A stretch of DNA of 38,057 bases from RUG563 sp964423675 (GTDB lineage: Bacteria > Bacillota > Clostridia > Christensenellales > Aristaeellaceae): positions 1-38,057 of the forward strand of contig CAYRFP010000015.1 of the NCBI GenBank assembly GCA_964423675.1. The letters run 5' to 3'. Made by a program: the position numbers and the translations under genes. Of the stretch, positions 23,779 through 31,757 are shown piece by piece (within the stretch, counting starts at the first letter, position 1; every line of letters begins with the position of its first letter). The notes beneath the pieces were generated by a model. That model was not told where the DNA came from. It did no database searches and saw only the letters and a list, made by a program, of their open reading frames with translations.

Positions 23779-24849
23779 ATGAAAAAGACGGTATCAAGAT
23801 ACGCCCAAATAATGCTGGCGCTGCTGGGGATGATTTTGCCGTTGTTGCTGGGGGGATGCGTCCCCCAGCAGCAGGAGCCGGCAAAGGCCCAGGGTAAGGC
23901 TTATTTTACGTATTTTGATACCGTCTCCTATGTCTACAGCTACGCGGGGGACTCGGCAGAAACCTTCGAAGCCCGTTCTGCCGAAGCGTCTGCGGTGCTG
24001 GGTGAGTATCATCGGCTGTTCGATATTTATCATGAGTATGCTGGAATCAATAACCTTTGCACCATCAATAAGGCGGCTGGGGGCGACCCGGTTGAGGTGG
24101 ATCCCAAGCTGATTGATTTTTTGCTTTATGCCCGCGAAATGCATGAAAAAACCCAGGGCGAAATGAACGTGATGCTGGGCGCTGTGCTGAAGCTGTGGCA
24201 TGATTGTCGGTCGCAGGCAGAAGAGGATCCCGCCTCGGCCCATCTGCCCGATGAAGCGGCGTTGCGGGAAGCGGCTCGGCATACGGCGATGGATAGCCTG
24301 GAAATCGACACGGAAAAGAATACCGTTCGGATTGCGGATCCGAACGCAGCCCTGGACGTTGGCGCGCTGGGCAAGGGCTACGCTACGGAGCGGGCTGCGG
24401 AAGCGCTGAAGGCTGCCGGGGCGGAAGGCTATGTGCTGAATATTGGCGGGAATATTCGCATTATCGGCCATAAAACCGATGGATCGGGCTGGGTGACAGG
24501 CATTCGGGATCCCAATCAGTCGGACGGAAATTTTGCGGCCAAGCTGTATTTGGCCGATACTTCCTGTGTCACCTCCGGAATTTATGAGCGCTATTTTAAT
24601 GTGGATGGTAAGCGCTACCATCATGTGATCGATCCGGAGACGCTGTATCCCGCCAATTACTGCGCATCGCTGACCGTGGTTACGCAGGACAGCGGATACG
24701 CGGACGCCTTGTCTACTGCGCTGTTTTGTCTGCCTTGGGAAGAAGGGCTTCAGCTGGTGGAAAGCTTAGGCGATGCGGAGGCCTTGTGGGTATTTGAAAA
24801 CGGAGACATCCGTTTTTCTTCCGGCATGACTGATTACATTCAGGAATAA
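23779..24849 (+). CDS. apbE: FAD:protein FMN transferase (ApbE), lipoprotein
   Basis: 356 residues. It attaches FMN to threonine in [ST]GA[ST]-type motifs of RnfD, RnfG and related proteins, outside the membrane, using FAD. A lipoprotein signal ends in LLGGC (C27). ApbE marks include YFDTVSYVYSY, LDVGALGKGYATERAAEAL (FAD/metal site), YVLNIGGNIRIIGHK, TSGIYERYF..DGKRYHHVIDP and the C-terminal YADALSTALFCLPWEEGLQL. It lies directly ahead of the Rnf-type genes and a potential FAD synthetase is further down the locus. The ribosome site is weak (ACAGG three bases from the ATG), so translation may depend on the upstream gene. Confidence 0.94.
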   Translation: MKKTVSRYAQIMLALLGMILPLLLGGCVPQQQEPAKAQGKAYFTYFDTVSYVYSYAGDSAETFEARSAEASAVLGEYHRLFDIYHEYAGINNLCTINKAAGGDPVEVDPKLIDFLLYAREMHEKTQGEMNVMLGAVLKLWHDCRSQAEEDPASAHLPDEAALREAARHTAMDSLEIDTEKNTVRIADPNAALDVGALGKGYATERAAEALKAAGAEGYVLNIGGNIRIIGHKTDGSGWVTGIRDPNQSDGNFAAKLYLADTSCVTSGIYERYFNVDGKRYHHVIDPETLYPANYCASLTVVTQDSGYADALSTALFCLPWEEGLQLVESLGDAEALWVFENGDIRFSSGMTDYIQE

Positions 24850-25001
24850 AATGCGGGTCGATTCGGCTCGCTTTTGCCGTATTCAGGGCGAAAGTCCGGC
24901 AAATGAAATTCGACATCAATTGCTGCAAAGGCAGGGCTTTATGGCCGTGCGGCTGCGGATTGATTCTATAGATGATAACAAAGCAGAAGAAGGGAAGAAC
25001 G

Positions 25002-26345
25002 ATGAAACGCAACAGGAACATCTCGCGTCTGAAGGTGCCGCACAATAAGCACACCGCCGCCATGGTCTCCGTGGCAATTGAGCCGCCGCAGGAGGTGCTG
25101 CTGCCCATGCAGATGCATTCCGGTCAGGCGGCTGTGCCGGTGGTGCAGGAAGGCGACCATGTGCGTATTGGCCAGCTGATTGCTCGGGAAGAAGGCCCCA
25201 TTTCTTCGCCGGTATATGCTACCATTTCCGGTACCGTTCAGGCCATTGAGCCCTACGATGCGGGCGGCCGCAAAACCCAGGCCATTCGCATTTCCGGAGA
25301 CGGAAAAATGGAGAAGGATCCCAGTCTCTCCAAGCCGCAGGTCAGCAATCTGGACGAATTCCTGGCGGCCGTGCAAAAGAGCGGCATCGTGGGTCTGGGC
25401 GGCGCAGCGTTCCCGCTGTGGAAGAAACTGGATGCGGTGCGGCGCAATAAGATCAAAACCGTGCTGGTGAACGGCGCGGAATGCGAGCCCTACATCACCA
25501 GCGACACACGCACCATGATCGAGCATAGCGCAATGATCGAAAAGGGCGTAGAGTTGCTTCGTCAATATTTGCAGGCGGAAGAGTTTGTTATCGGCATTGA
25601 GAAAAATAAGCCGGAAGCCATTGCTGAAATGAAGCGTGTTTTTGCCGGCGACGCCTCCGTCCGTGTGCTGGAACTGGATTGCGTGTATCCCCAGGGCGCA
25701 AAGCAGGCGCTGTTGTATAATGCCACGGGTCTGGTGGTGGAAGCTGGGCAGCGGCTGGCTTCTCTGGGCGTGATTATTATCAACATTACTTCTCTGGCCA
25801 AGATGGCGCAGTATATGGAAGACGGCATGCCGCTGGTGGAAAAATGCGTTACGGTGGATGGCTCTGCCGTGGCAAAGCCCGGTAATTATCTGGCGCCTAT
25901 CGGCACTTCCGTTGGCTATCTGATCGATCAGGCTGGCGGGCTGAAGGAGCCAGCGGGCAAAATCCTGCTGGGCGGCCCCATGATGGGCGCTGCGGTAAAG
26001 AACGTGGAGGAGCCGATCATCAAGGCTACCAATGCGGTGCTGGCCTTTAATCAGGCGGACTCCGTGGAAACCCCTGCCTCCGCCTGCCTGCGCTGCGGGC
26101 GGTGCGTGGAATATTGCCCCCTGCGGCTGAATCCCCAGGGTTTTGACCGAGCGATGGAAATTGAGGACGAGGATGAGCGTTATGCTAAGCTGGAAGCGCT
26201 GGATATCCGCGTTTGCATGGAATGCGGTTGCTGCGCCTATGTGTGCCCGGCGCATCGTCCGCTGGTGAAGACCAACCGGGAGGCCATGCAGTTTGTTCGC
26301 AAATATAAGGCTGCTCATGCCGAAAAGAAAGAAGGCAGCAAGTAA
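25002..26345 (+). CDS. rnfC: RnfC, NADH-binding Fe-S subunit of an Rnf-type complex
   Basis: 447 residues from ATG 25002 (AGAAGGGA upstream; the 24972 codon has none). The N-terminal biotinyl-like/SLBB part is followed by the FMN/NADH-type region GIVGLGGAAFPLWKKLDA and LVNGAECEPYITSDTR. Two ferredoxin-type [4Fe-4S] motifs follow: C362, C365, C368, C372 (CLRCGRCVEYCP) and C405, C408, C411, C415 (CMECGCCAYVCP). In classical Rnf, RnfC passes electrons to or from NAD(H) on the cytosolic face. All key residues are kept, so NADH is a likely cytosolic partner here. The stop overlaps the next start by one base. The gap 24850-25001 shows no gene. Confidence 0.94.
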   Translation: MKRNRNISRLKVPHNKHTAAMVSVAIEPPQEVLLPMQMHSGQAAVPVVQEGDHVRIGQLIAREEGPISSPVYATISGTVQAIEPYDAGGRKTQAIRISGDGKMEKDPSLSKPQVSNLDEFLAAVQKSGIVGLGGAAFPLWKKLDAVRRNKIKTVLVNGAECEPYITSDTRTMIEHSAMIEKGVELLRQYLQAEEFVIGIEKNKPEAIAEMKRVFAGDASVRVLELDCVYPQGAKQALLYNATGLVVEAGQRLASLGVIIINITSLAKMAQYMEDGMPLVEKCVTVDGSAVAKPGNYLAPIGTSVGYLIDQAGGLKEPAGKILLGGPMMGAAVKNVEEPIIKATNAVLAFNQADSVETPASACLRCGRCVEYCPLRLNPQGFDRAMEIEDEDERYAKLEALDIRVCMECGCCAYVCPAHRPLVKTNREAMQFVRKYKAAHAEKKEGSK

Positions 26346-28582
26346 TGGAAAAGCTGATTCAATCCTCCTCGCCGCATGTTCATTGCGGCCTGTCTGCCCG
26401 GCGCGTCATGCTGGACGTGGTGCTGGCGCTGCTGCCCGCCTGTGTGGCGGCGGTGGTAATCTTCGGGGTTCCAGCGCTGTGGATGCTGTGTGTATGCGTG
26501 GCCAGCGCGGTGATTGCTGAAGCACTGTTTAACGTAGTTGCTCATAAGCCCCAGACGATCGGGGATCTGAGCGCGGTGGTGACCGGCATTCTGCTGGCCC
26601 TGAACCTGAGCACGAGCGTGCCGCTGTGGCAGTGCGCGGTGGGCGCGGCGTTTGCCATCATCGTGGTGAAATGCCTGTTTGGAGGCCTGGGTTACAATTT
26701 TGCGAACCCTGCCATCACGGCCCGCGTGTTTATGCTGATTGCATTTGCCTCTGTGGCTGGCGGCGCGAACCCCACTATTGTAGAAATCACGTCCTCTGCC
26801 ACGCCGCTGGTGCAGTTAGACAGTGGTGTGGCCGCCGCGCCTGGTCTGCTGGATATGCTTCTGGGCCTTCATGGCGGCACGATTGGCGAAACCTGCATTC
26901 TGGCGCTGGTGCTGGGCTACATCTATCTGGTGGCCCGGAAGGTAATTAAGTGGTATGTGCCGGCGGTGTTCGTGGGCACAGTGTTCGTTTGCTATTTCGC
27001 TGCAACGCAGGACGCGATGATGGCGCTGTATCAGATTCTGGCTGGCGGCCTGTTCCTGGGCGCGATCTTTATGGCCACGGACTATGTGACCACGCCTATC
27101 ACTTCCGGCGGTCGGGTGGCCTTTGGCGTGGGCTGCGGCCTGATCACCTTCGCCATCCGTTATTTCTGCAAATATCCTGAAGGTGTCAGCTTCTCTATTC
27201 TGGCGATGAATATCCTTACGCCCTGGCTGGAAAAGGTTTCCGAGCATTGGCCGCTGGGCGGCGCCTGGGGTGGCCGCAAGAAGCGGCAGGTAGGCAAGGC
27301 TGCGATTTGCCTGGCGGTGATGCTGGTGGTTTTTGTTGCGGCGTTGTCTGGGCTTAACAGCGTAACAGCACCCATCATCGAAAAGAATGCGGCCAGCCAG
27401 CAGACCGGCCTGATCTATCAGGTGATGCCGGATGCGGAGGGATTCGAAGTACTCTACAGCGCTGCGCTGAAGGATGAATCCAATCTGCATGATGTGGCGG
27501 ATACGGTACGCGGTATTTACCGGGAAACCAGCGGCAAGGGCTTTGGCCTGCTGCTCTCCACCACTAAGGGCTATACCGGCGAAGCCATGGAAATCACCCT
27601 GGCGGTGGATGCTGAGGGAAAGATTCTGGACGCTGTGGTGACCGCCTATCCTGAAAGCAAGGATTTTGGCGTGGATACCTACCCCAAAACCTATGTGGGT
27701 CAGGATTCTACCTTGGCAGGCGTGAGCCTGGTGGGCGGTGTAACGTACTCTTCCGTGGCGTTTAAGGGCGCGGTGGAAGATGCGTTTGCGGCGCTGATTC
27801 AAAACGGTCTGATCCAGGAGGCTGTGAAGAGCGATGCACAGCTGCTGGACGAAATGCTGCCCAAGGTCTATCCTGGCATGGCCAATGCGTCAGGCATTGT
27901 GCAGGCTGCGGAAGCAACCATAACCGAAGGCCAGTATACGTATATTCAGCGGGCGTTGGTTTCCAATAACGGTGTGGGCGTTGCTTGCTACACGGCCAGC
28001 AATGAGAAGAATTATCTGGTGATCTGCAATGCTTCGGGCGTTTGCAAAGCGTATGATGTGGCTGGAAACGATGTAACCGCCGAAAACGCCGAGATGGTTG
28101 CCGAGGTGAAAAACTTCGCTGCCGGTGCGGTGGAAGCTCCGGAAAAGGCGCCCAAGAAGCTGCTCAAGCTGGTGGATAAGAACGCAGAATACACGGTTCT
28201 GGCGCTGAATACGTTCTCCTGCGTCAAGGAAGCGTACAGCGTTACGTTCGAGGGCAAGCAGTATTACGGCTTTGTGGCCGAATCCTACAGCTATGGCAAC
28301 GAAGTGATGGAAGCCTATTATATGCTGGACGAGCAGGGCGCGATTGTGGGCATGAACGCCAAGACGCTGATTTTCCACGAGGAATACTTCCATGACTATC
28401 AGCTGGACGACGAAAGCGCCTACAAGGCAGCCTTTACCGGCCTGACCGTAGATACCTGGACTGGAGAACCGGCGCTGGTAACCGGCGCAACCTTCACCAC
28501 CACCAGCGTACGCGTGGCTACGGAGGACGTGTTTGCCGCCTTCCAGGCGATTCAGGCGAAGGGAGGAAACAGCAATGAGTGA
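26345..28582 (+). CDS. rnfDG: RnfD-RnfG fusion with two FMN-binding domains
   Basis: 745 residues in one uninterrupted frame. Residues 1-310 are RnfD: multiple membrane helices, GLGYNFANPAITARVF, and a flavinylation-type site SSATPL (T153). A KKRQ loop leads to a helix at about 318-337 and then RnfG-like extracytosolic FMN_bind sequence. The first FMN domain ends in LVGGVTYSSVAF (T467), where the usual SGAT is GGVT. The second ends in LVTGATFTTTSV (T716), a good ApbE target. In most Rnf operons rnfD and rnfG are separate and RnfG has one FMN domain. GGAGG at its end serves rnfE, which overlaps by eight bases. A frameshift joining two genes is unlikely, since the linker reads smoothly. Confidence 0.9.
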   Translation: MEKLIQSSSPHVHCGLSARRVMLDVVLALLPACVAAVVIFGVPALWMLCVCVASAVIAEALFNVVAHKPQTIGDLSAVVTGILLALNLSTSVPLWQCAVGAAFAIIVVKCLFGGLGYNFANPAITARVFMLIAFASVAGGANPTIVEITSSATPLVQLDSGVAAAPGLLDMLLGLHGGTIGETCILALVLGYIYLVARKVIKWYVPAVFVGTVFVCYFAATQDAMMALYQILAGGLFLGAIFMATDYVTTPITSGGRVAFGVGCGLITFAIRYFCKYPEGVSFSILAMNILTPWLEKVSEHWPLGGAWGGRKKRQVGKAAICLAVMLVVFVAALSGLNSVTAPIIEKNAASQQTGLIYQVMPDAEGFEVLYSAALKDESNLHDVADTVRGIYRETSGKGFGLLLSTTKGYTGEAMEITLAVDAEGKILDAVVTAYPESKDFGVDTYPKTYVGQDSTLAGVSLVGGVTYSSVAFKGAVEDAFAALIQNGLIQEAVKSDAQLLDEMLPKVYPGMANASGIVQAAEATITEGQYTYIQRALVSNNGVGVACYTASNEKNYLVICNASGVCKAYDVAGNDVTAENAEMVAEVKNFAAGAVEAPEKAPKKLLKLVDKNAEYTVLALNTFSCVKEAYSVTFEGKQYYGFVAESYSYGNEVMEAYYMLDEQGAIVGMNAKTLIFHEEYFHDYQLDDESAYKAAFTGLTVDTWTGEPALVTGATFTTTSVRVATEDVFAAFQAIQAKGGNSNE

Positions 28583-29231
28583 GAAAAATCAGAACGTGGA
28601 AAAGAAAGATGCAATGGTGCAAAAGCCGCTGGTGATCCTGCTGCTGGGGCTGTGCCCCGCCGTTGCCATGACCAGCAGCGTGCTTTCAGCGCTGGGCATT
28701 GCTGGCGCTGTGCTGGCGATTATCCTGCTTTCTAATTTGGTTCTTTGGGCACTGCGCCCTGTGATTCCGGCGCAGGCTCGCGTTCCGGCGGCGCTGATTG
28801 TTTCCGCCTTCTTTACTACCGTGGCGCAGATGACCATGAATGCCTGGCTGCCAGATATTTATGGGCTGCTGGGGGTATATCTGGCTGTGCTGGCGGTTAA
28901 TCTGCTGGTGTTCCATGAAGCCGAGGAAACCCTGGCCAAGCGGAGCCTTTGCAATTCTCTGCTTTCTGCTCTGGGAACGGGCGTGGTGTTCGCAGCGGTG
29001 CTGTTTGTTACTGCGGCTGTGCGGGAAATCCTGGGCAGCGCGTCCTTTGCAGGAATGAAAATCGCTTTCCTGAAGGATTACACCATCCCCATGCTCACCC
29101 AGATCCCCGGCGGACTGCTGACGGTGGGCCTGGTGGCGGCGGCATTGCAGGCTATCTGGCCTTGCAAGCTTTCCGGTGCGGGCATTGCCTTTGAAGCGGT
29201 GAATATGAAACAGGAGGCGCAGAAGCAATGA
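28575..29231 (+). CDS. rnfE: RnfE-like membrane subunit, one cluster cysteine lost
   Basis: 218 residues from ATG 28575 after GGGAGG, overlapping rnfDG. About six membrane helices, with KPLVILLLGLCPAVAMTSS (C27 retained) and IPMLTQIPGGLLTVGLVAA near the end. The second conserved segment, normally VNC..LGRAEA in RnfE/NqrD, reads VNLLVFHEAEE, so the second [2Fe-2S] ligand is leucine (L110). Family membership is clear from order and pattern, but the intramembrane cluster shared with RnfA is probably not formed in the usual way. The stop overlaps rnfA by four bases (ATGA). Confidence 0.9.
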   Translation: MSEKNQNVEKKDAMVQKPLVILLLGLCPAVAMTSSVLSALGIAGAVLAIILLSNLVLWALRPVIPAQARVPAALIVSAFFTTVAQMTMNAWLPDIYGLLGVYLAVLAVNLLVFHEAEETLAKRSLCNSLLSALGTGVVFAAVLFVTAAVREILGSASFAGMKIAFLKDYTIPMLTQIPGGLLTVGLVAAALQAIWPCKLSGAGIAFEAVNMKQEAQKQ

Positions 29232-29788
29232 GCATTCAGCCTTTGATTGTAATTCTGCTCAGCGGCTTGCTGACGGGCAACTATGTTCTGCAAAGTGGTT
29301 TGGGGCTGGCTCCCTTCCTGGGCTTCTCCAAGACCCGTGATAAGGCTTGGGCGATGGGCGTTTCAGTTCTGGCGGTTATGCTGCTTTCCACGCTGATTGC
29401 CTGGCCGGTTCAAGCCTGTGTTCTGGCGCCTCTCGGTGCGGAATATTTGCAGATTCTGGTGTTTACCGTGATCGTGATCGCGTTGGTTTATCTGGTAGAC
29501 GGCGTGGCGCAAAGGGCATTGGGCGTAAGTAATCGGCATTTTGCGTCTCTGATCGCTGTGAACAGCGCTGTGCTGGGGCTGATGCTTAACAGCATGGAAT
29601 GCGCGTCCTATGGCGATGCCATGGTAACGGCGCTGGGCGCTGGGCTGGGGTTCATGCTGGCGTTGGTGCTGATGAACGGCATTGGCGAAAAGCTGAATAA
29701 TAAGCATATTCCCAAGGCATTCCGGGGGTTGCCAATCGCGCTGATTGCCGCGTCCATTCTGTCTATGGCGGTTATGGCCTTCCGATGA
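29228..29788 (+). CDS. rnfA: RnfA-like membrane subunit lacking both cluster cysteines
   Basis: 186 residues, six predicted helices. It has the RnfA/NqrE pattern NYVLQSGLGLAPFLGFSK and LIAVNSAVLGLMLNSM. The cysteines expected in LG.CPFLG and in TNCAVLG are A28 and S113 here, confirmed codon by codon (GCT, AGC). With only one ligand left in RnfE, the shared [2Fe-2S] cluster of canonical Rnf and Nqr is lacking three of its four cysteines. The gene is coupled to rnfE before it and to the NusG-II gene after it by ATGA overlaps. Confidence 0.9.
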   Translation: MSIQPLIVILLSGLLTGNYVLQSGLGLAPFLGFSKTRDKAWAMGVSVLAVMLLSTLIAWPVQACVLAPLGAEYLQILVFTVIVIALVYLVDGVAQRALGVSNRHFASLIAVNSAVLGLMLNSMECASYGDAMVTALGAGLGFMLALVLMNGIGEKLNNKHIPKAFRGLPIALIAASILSMAVMAFR

Positions 29789-30153
29789 ACGAAAAAAAAC
29801 GCCTTTGGAAAAGGGACGCAGCGCTGATCGCTGCTTTGCTGCTGGTGACGGCCATTGCCTTTTTGCTGGTCAATGGCCGCCGCCAGGCAGGTTCTTCGGT
29901 TGTTGTTGCGGTAAACGGCCAGGAAATAGGCAGCTATTCCCTTTCAGTAGATGGCATTTACGCTTTGAATGGCGGCACAAATCTGCTGCAAATCAAGGAT
30001 GGCTCCGCTGCCATGTTGGAAGCGGATTGCCCGGATGGCCTTTGTGTTCATCAGGGAAAAATTCGCTATGACGGTCAATGCATTACCTGCCTGCCCAATC
30101 GTCTGACCGTGACTGTGAAGGGCGGCGAAGGCGGTGTGGACTTATCCATGTAA
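29785..30153 (+). CDS. NusG domain II-containing membrane-anchored protein
   Basis: 122 residues. A short positive N-terminus and one membrane helix (about 12-30) place the small domain outside. The core is VVVAVNGQEIGSYSL, then four cysteines in DCPDGLCVHQGKI and GQCITCLPNRL (C82, C87, C99, C102), the pattern of NusG-II proteins that recur in Rnf and ApbE neighbourhoods. The Cys pairs may be redox-active or bind metal; the function is unknown. It is unrelated in role to the transcription factor NusG. The start overlaps the rnfA stop. Confidence 0.88.
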   Translation: MNEKKRLWKRDAALIAALLLVTAIAFLLVNGRRQAGSSVVVAVNGQEIGSYSLSVDGIYALNGGTNLLQIKDGSAAMLEADCPDGLCVHQGKIRYDGQCITCLPNRLTVTVKGGEGGVDLSM

Positions 30154-30175
30154 CTCAGGGAAAGGAGGAAACGCC

Positions 30176-30673
30176 TTGAAAATCAAAAAAATGACCACGA
30201 TGGCATTGCTGATTGCCCTGGCGATGATCCTTTCCTATATCGAAGGGCTGATCCCACCTTTTGTGGCCATTCCCGGCATTAAGGTGGGGCTGGCCAATGT
30301 GGCTGTGGTGTTCGCGCTGTATAAGCTGGGGTGGAAGGAAGCCGTGGGCATTTCGCTGGTGCGGGTTCTGTGCATGGCGTTGCTTTTTGGCTCCGGAGCC
30401 AGCTTTCTTTACAGCGTGGCCGGAGCAGTACTGAGCCTTACAGGCATGATTCTGCTTAAGCGCTTTGGCCGGTTTTCTCAGATTGCGGTTAGCGTGACAG
30501 GGGGAATCCTCCATAATATTGGCCAGATTCTCATGGCCAGTGTTTTGCTGGCAACGAACGTACTTCAGTATTATCTGCCATTTTTGCTGCTGGGCGGCAT
30601 TGTGGCGGGCATTGCTGTGGGCGTACTGTCCACGATTCTTATCCGCCGGCTCGACGTACGTGTTTGGGAATGA
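30176..30673 (+). CDS. Gx transporter family / heptaprenyl diphosphate synthase component I-like membrane protein
   Basis: 165 residues from TTG 30176, with AAAGGAGG eight bases upstream; the ATG at 30134 lacks one. Five or six membrane helices with the family start MALLIALAMILSYIEGLIPP, then PGIKVGLANVAVVFALYKLGWKEAV. The family (Hpre_diP_synt_I) resembles ECF-type substrate-binding subunits, and the HepT name is mostly inherited annotation. It recurs beside NusG-II and Rnf genes, suggesting a role in quinone, isoprenoid or cofactor handling for the complex. This is inference. Confidence 0.88.
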   Translation: MKIKKMTTMALLIALAMILSYIEGLIPPFVAIPGIKVGLANVAVVFALYKLGWKEAVGISLVRVLCMALLFGSGASFLYSVAGAVLSLTGMILLKRFGRFSQIAVSVTGGILHNIGQILMASVLLATNVLQYYLPFLLLGGIVAGIAVGVLSTILIRRLDVRVWE

Positions 30674-30704
30674 ACTGATGAAACTGGAAAAAGGGAGAGC
30701 AGGC

Positions 30705-31319
30705 ATGGGGTATATTGGCCTATCAGATCTTGAGCCGATGCTGCAGAAAACGGTGGTCTGTCTGGGCACCTTTGACGGTGTGCATCGGGGGCATCAGGCG
30801 CTTATTGCCCGGGCTGTGGAAATCGGCCGGGAACAGGGACTCATGCCCTGTGCGTACACCTTCGATGTACCTCCTGCTGCTGTGCTGTCGCATCAGCGGG
30901 CACAGGTTTTGACGGAAATGCCGGAAAAGGCTGCGCTGATGGCGCGTTATGGTATTCAACAGGCGGTATATAGTCCCTTTGACGCAGCGCTGTCTGCGCA
31001 GGAGCCGCAAGCGTTTTTTGAGGAAACGTTGCTGCGCCGTTTGCGTCCGGGGCACTTGGTGATTGGATTTCATTATCGGTTTGGAAAAGCGGCCGCAGGC
31101 GATGCAGCACTGCTAAAGACCTATTGCCAGCAGGCAGGGATCGGCCTTTCGGTGATCCCGCCAGTGCGCTTGGAAAACGGCGAGCTTGTGTCCAGCACCG
31201 CTGTGCGGACGCTGCTGCGCCAAGGCGCGTTTGCCTCGGCGGTTCATATGCTGGGGCATGGGCTGGAAAAATGGCCGCAAACGATGAAAGAGGAGAAAAA
31301 TGATGCTGGAATTTCTTGA
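30705..31319 (+). CDS. Stand-alone FAD synthetase domain protein (RibF N-terminal type)
   Basis: 204 residues, starting at ATG 30705 after AAGGGAGA (ATG 30678 is an alternative). The nucleotidyl-transferase signature is complete: VVCLGTFDGVHRGHQALI (21-34) and LVSSTAVRTLL (161-170). The usual C-terminal riboflavin kinase domain of bifunctional RibF is absent; the protein ends about 36 residues after the SSTAVR motif. It would adenylate FMN to FAD, the donor for ApbE. Its place in a flavinylation locus fits FAD supply. Some short RibF homologues have other adenylyl or nucleotidyl transfer roles, so activity is not certain. The stop lies within the next gene (overlap 17 bases). Confidence 0.85.
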   Translation: MGYIGLSDLEPMLQKTVVCLGTFDGVHRGHQALIARAVEIGREQGLMPCAYTFDVPPAAVLSHQRAQVLTEMPEKAALMARYGIQQAVYSPFDAALSAQEPQAFFEETLLRRLRPGHLVIGFHYRFGKAAAGDAALLKTYCQQAGIGLSVIPPVRLENGELVSSTAVRTLLRQGAFASAVHMLGHGLEKWPQTMKEEKNDAGIS

Positions 31320-31671
31320 AAACGCATTGCTGCTGTTTCCGGAGTCCGGCATTTTAGTGCTGGAGTTTGTGGGCGTAGCGATTCTTCTCTGTACGGCAAT
31401 TCGCTGCCTGATTTGTGGCATTAAGCATAATGGCATTGTGCCGCTGATGCTGGGCAAGGGCATTGCCTTAGCGCTGGAATTCATGCTGGCCAGCGAAGTG
31501 CTGCGCACGGTAAACAGTGCGGATGCGAAAAACCTGGCGCTGGTGGGCGCAACGGTAGTGCTGCGGGCTGCAATGACCGTGTTGATCCACTGGGAAAGCC
31601 GCGCGGAAAAGAAGGAAGAAGAGGAAAAGCAGAGCGCTGTGCAGCCGATTCGTCCTTCGAAAGCATCTTAA
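31303..31671 (+). CDS. DUF1622 family membrane protein
   Basis: 122 residues with three hydrophobic stretches (ILVLEFVGVAILLCTAI, LMLGKGIALALEFMLASEVL, LALVGATVVLRAAMTVLIH) and a charged C-terminal tail. The pattern LGKGIALALEFMLASEVLRTV is typical of DUF1622. Function is unknown. It overlaps the FAD synthetase gene and is the last gene before a terminator, so it is part of the flavin-redox operon by position. AGGAG precedes it; ATG 31300 is an equally close alternative start. Confidence 0.8.
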   Translation: MLEFLENALLLFPESGILVLEFVGVAILLCTAIRCLICGIKHNGIVPLMLGKGIALALEFMLASEVLRTVNSADAKNLALVGATVVLRAAMTVLIHWESRAEKKEEEEKQSAVQPIRPSKAS

Positions 31672-31681
31672 AAAAGAAATA

Positions 31682-31757
31682 CCCGGCGCAGCGAAGTGCG
31701 TCGGGAAATATCAGGGCCGCTTGCCTCATTTGATTAGGGAAAAGGCGGCCCTTGCTT
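31682..31757 (+). terminator. Terminator region of the flavin-redox locus
   Basis: Two hairpins: 31682-31705 (nine bp with one G-T pair) and AGGGCCGC (31713-31720) with GCGGCCCT (31745-31752) followed by TGCTTTATTC. The second, with the T-rich tract, is the likely terminator; it also lies at the end of the convergent GH18 gene. Confidence 0.6.

Noticed and set aside
24851..25048. 65-codon plus frame between apbE and rnfC
   Set aside because: No ribosome site, no recognisable motif, and it overlaps the true rnfC start; treated as chance.
24966..28393. Minus-strand frames of 167-450 codons opposite rnfC and rnfDG
   Set aside because: Composition (His/Gln/Arg-rich) and position show they are complements of the Rnf genes.
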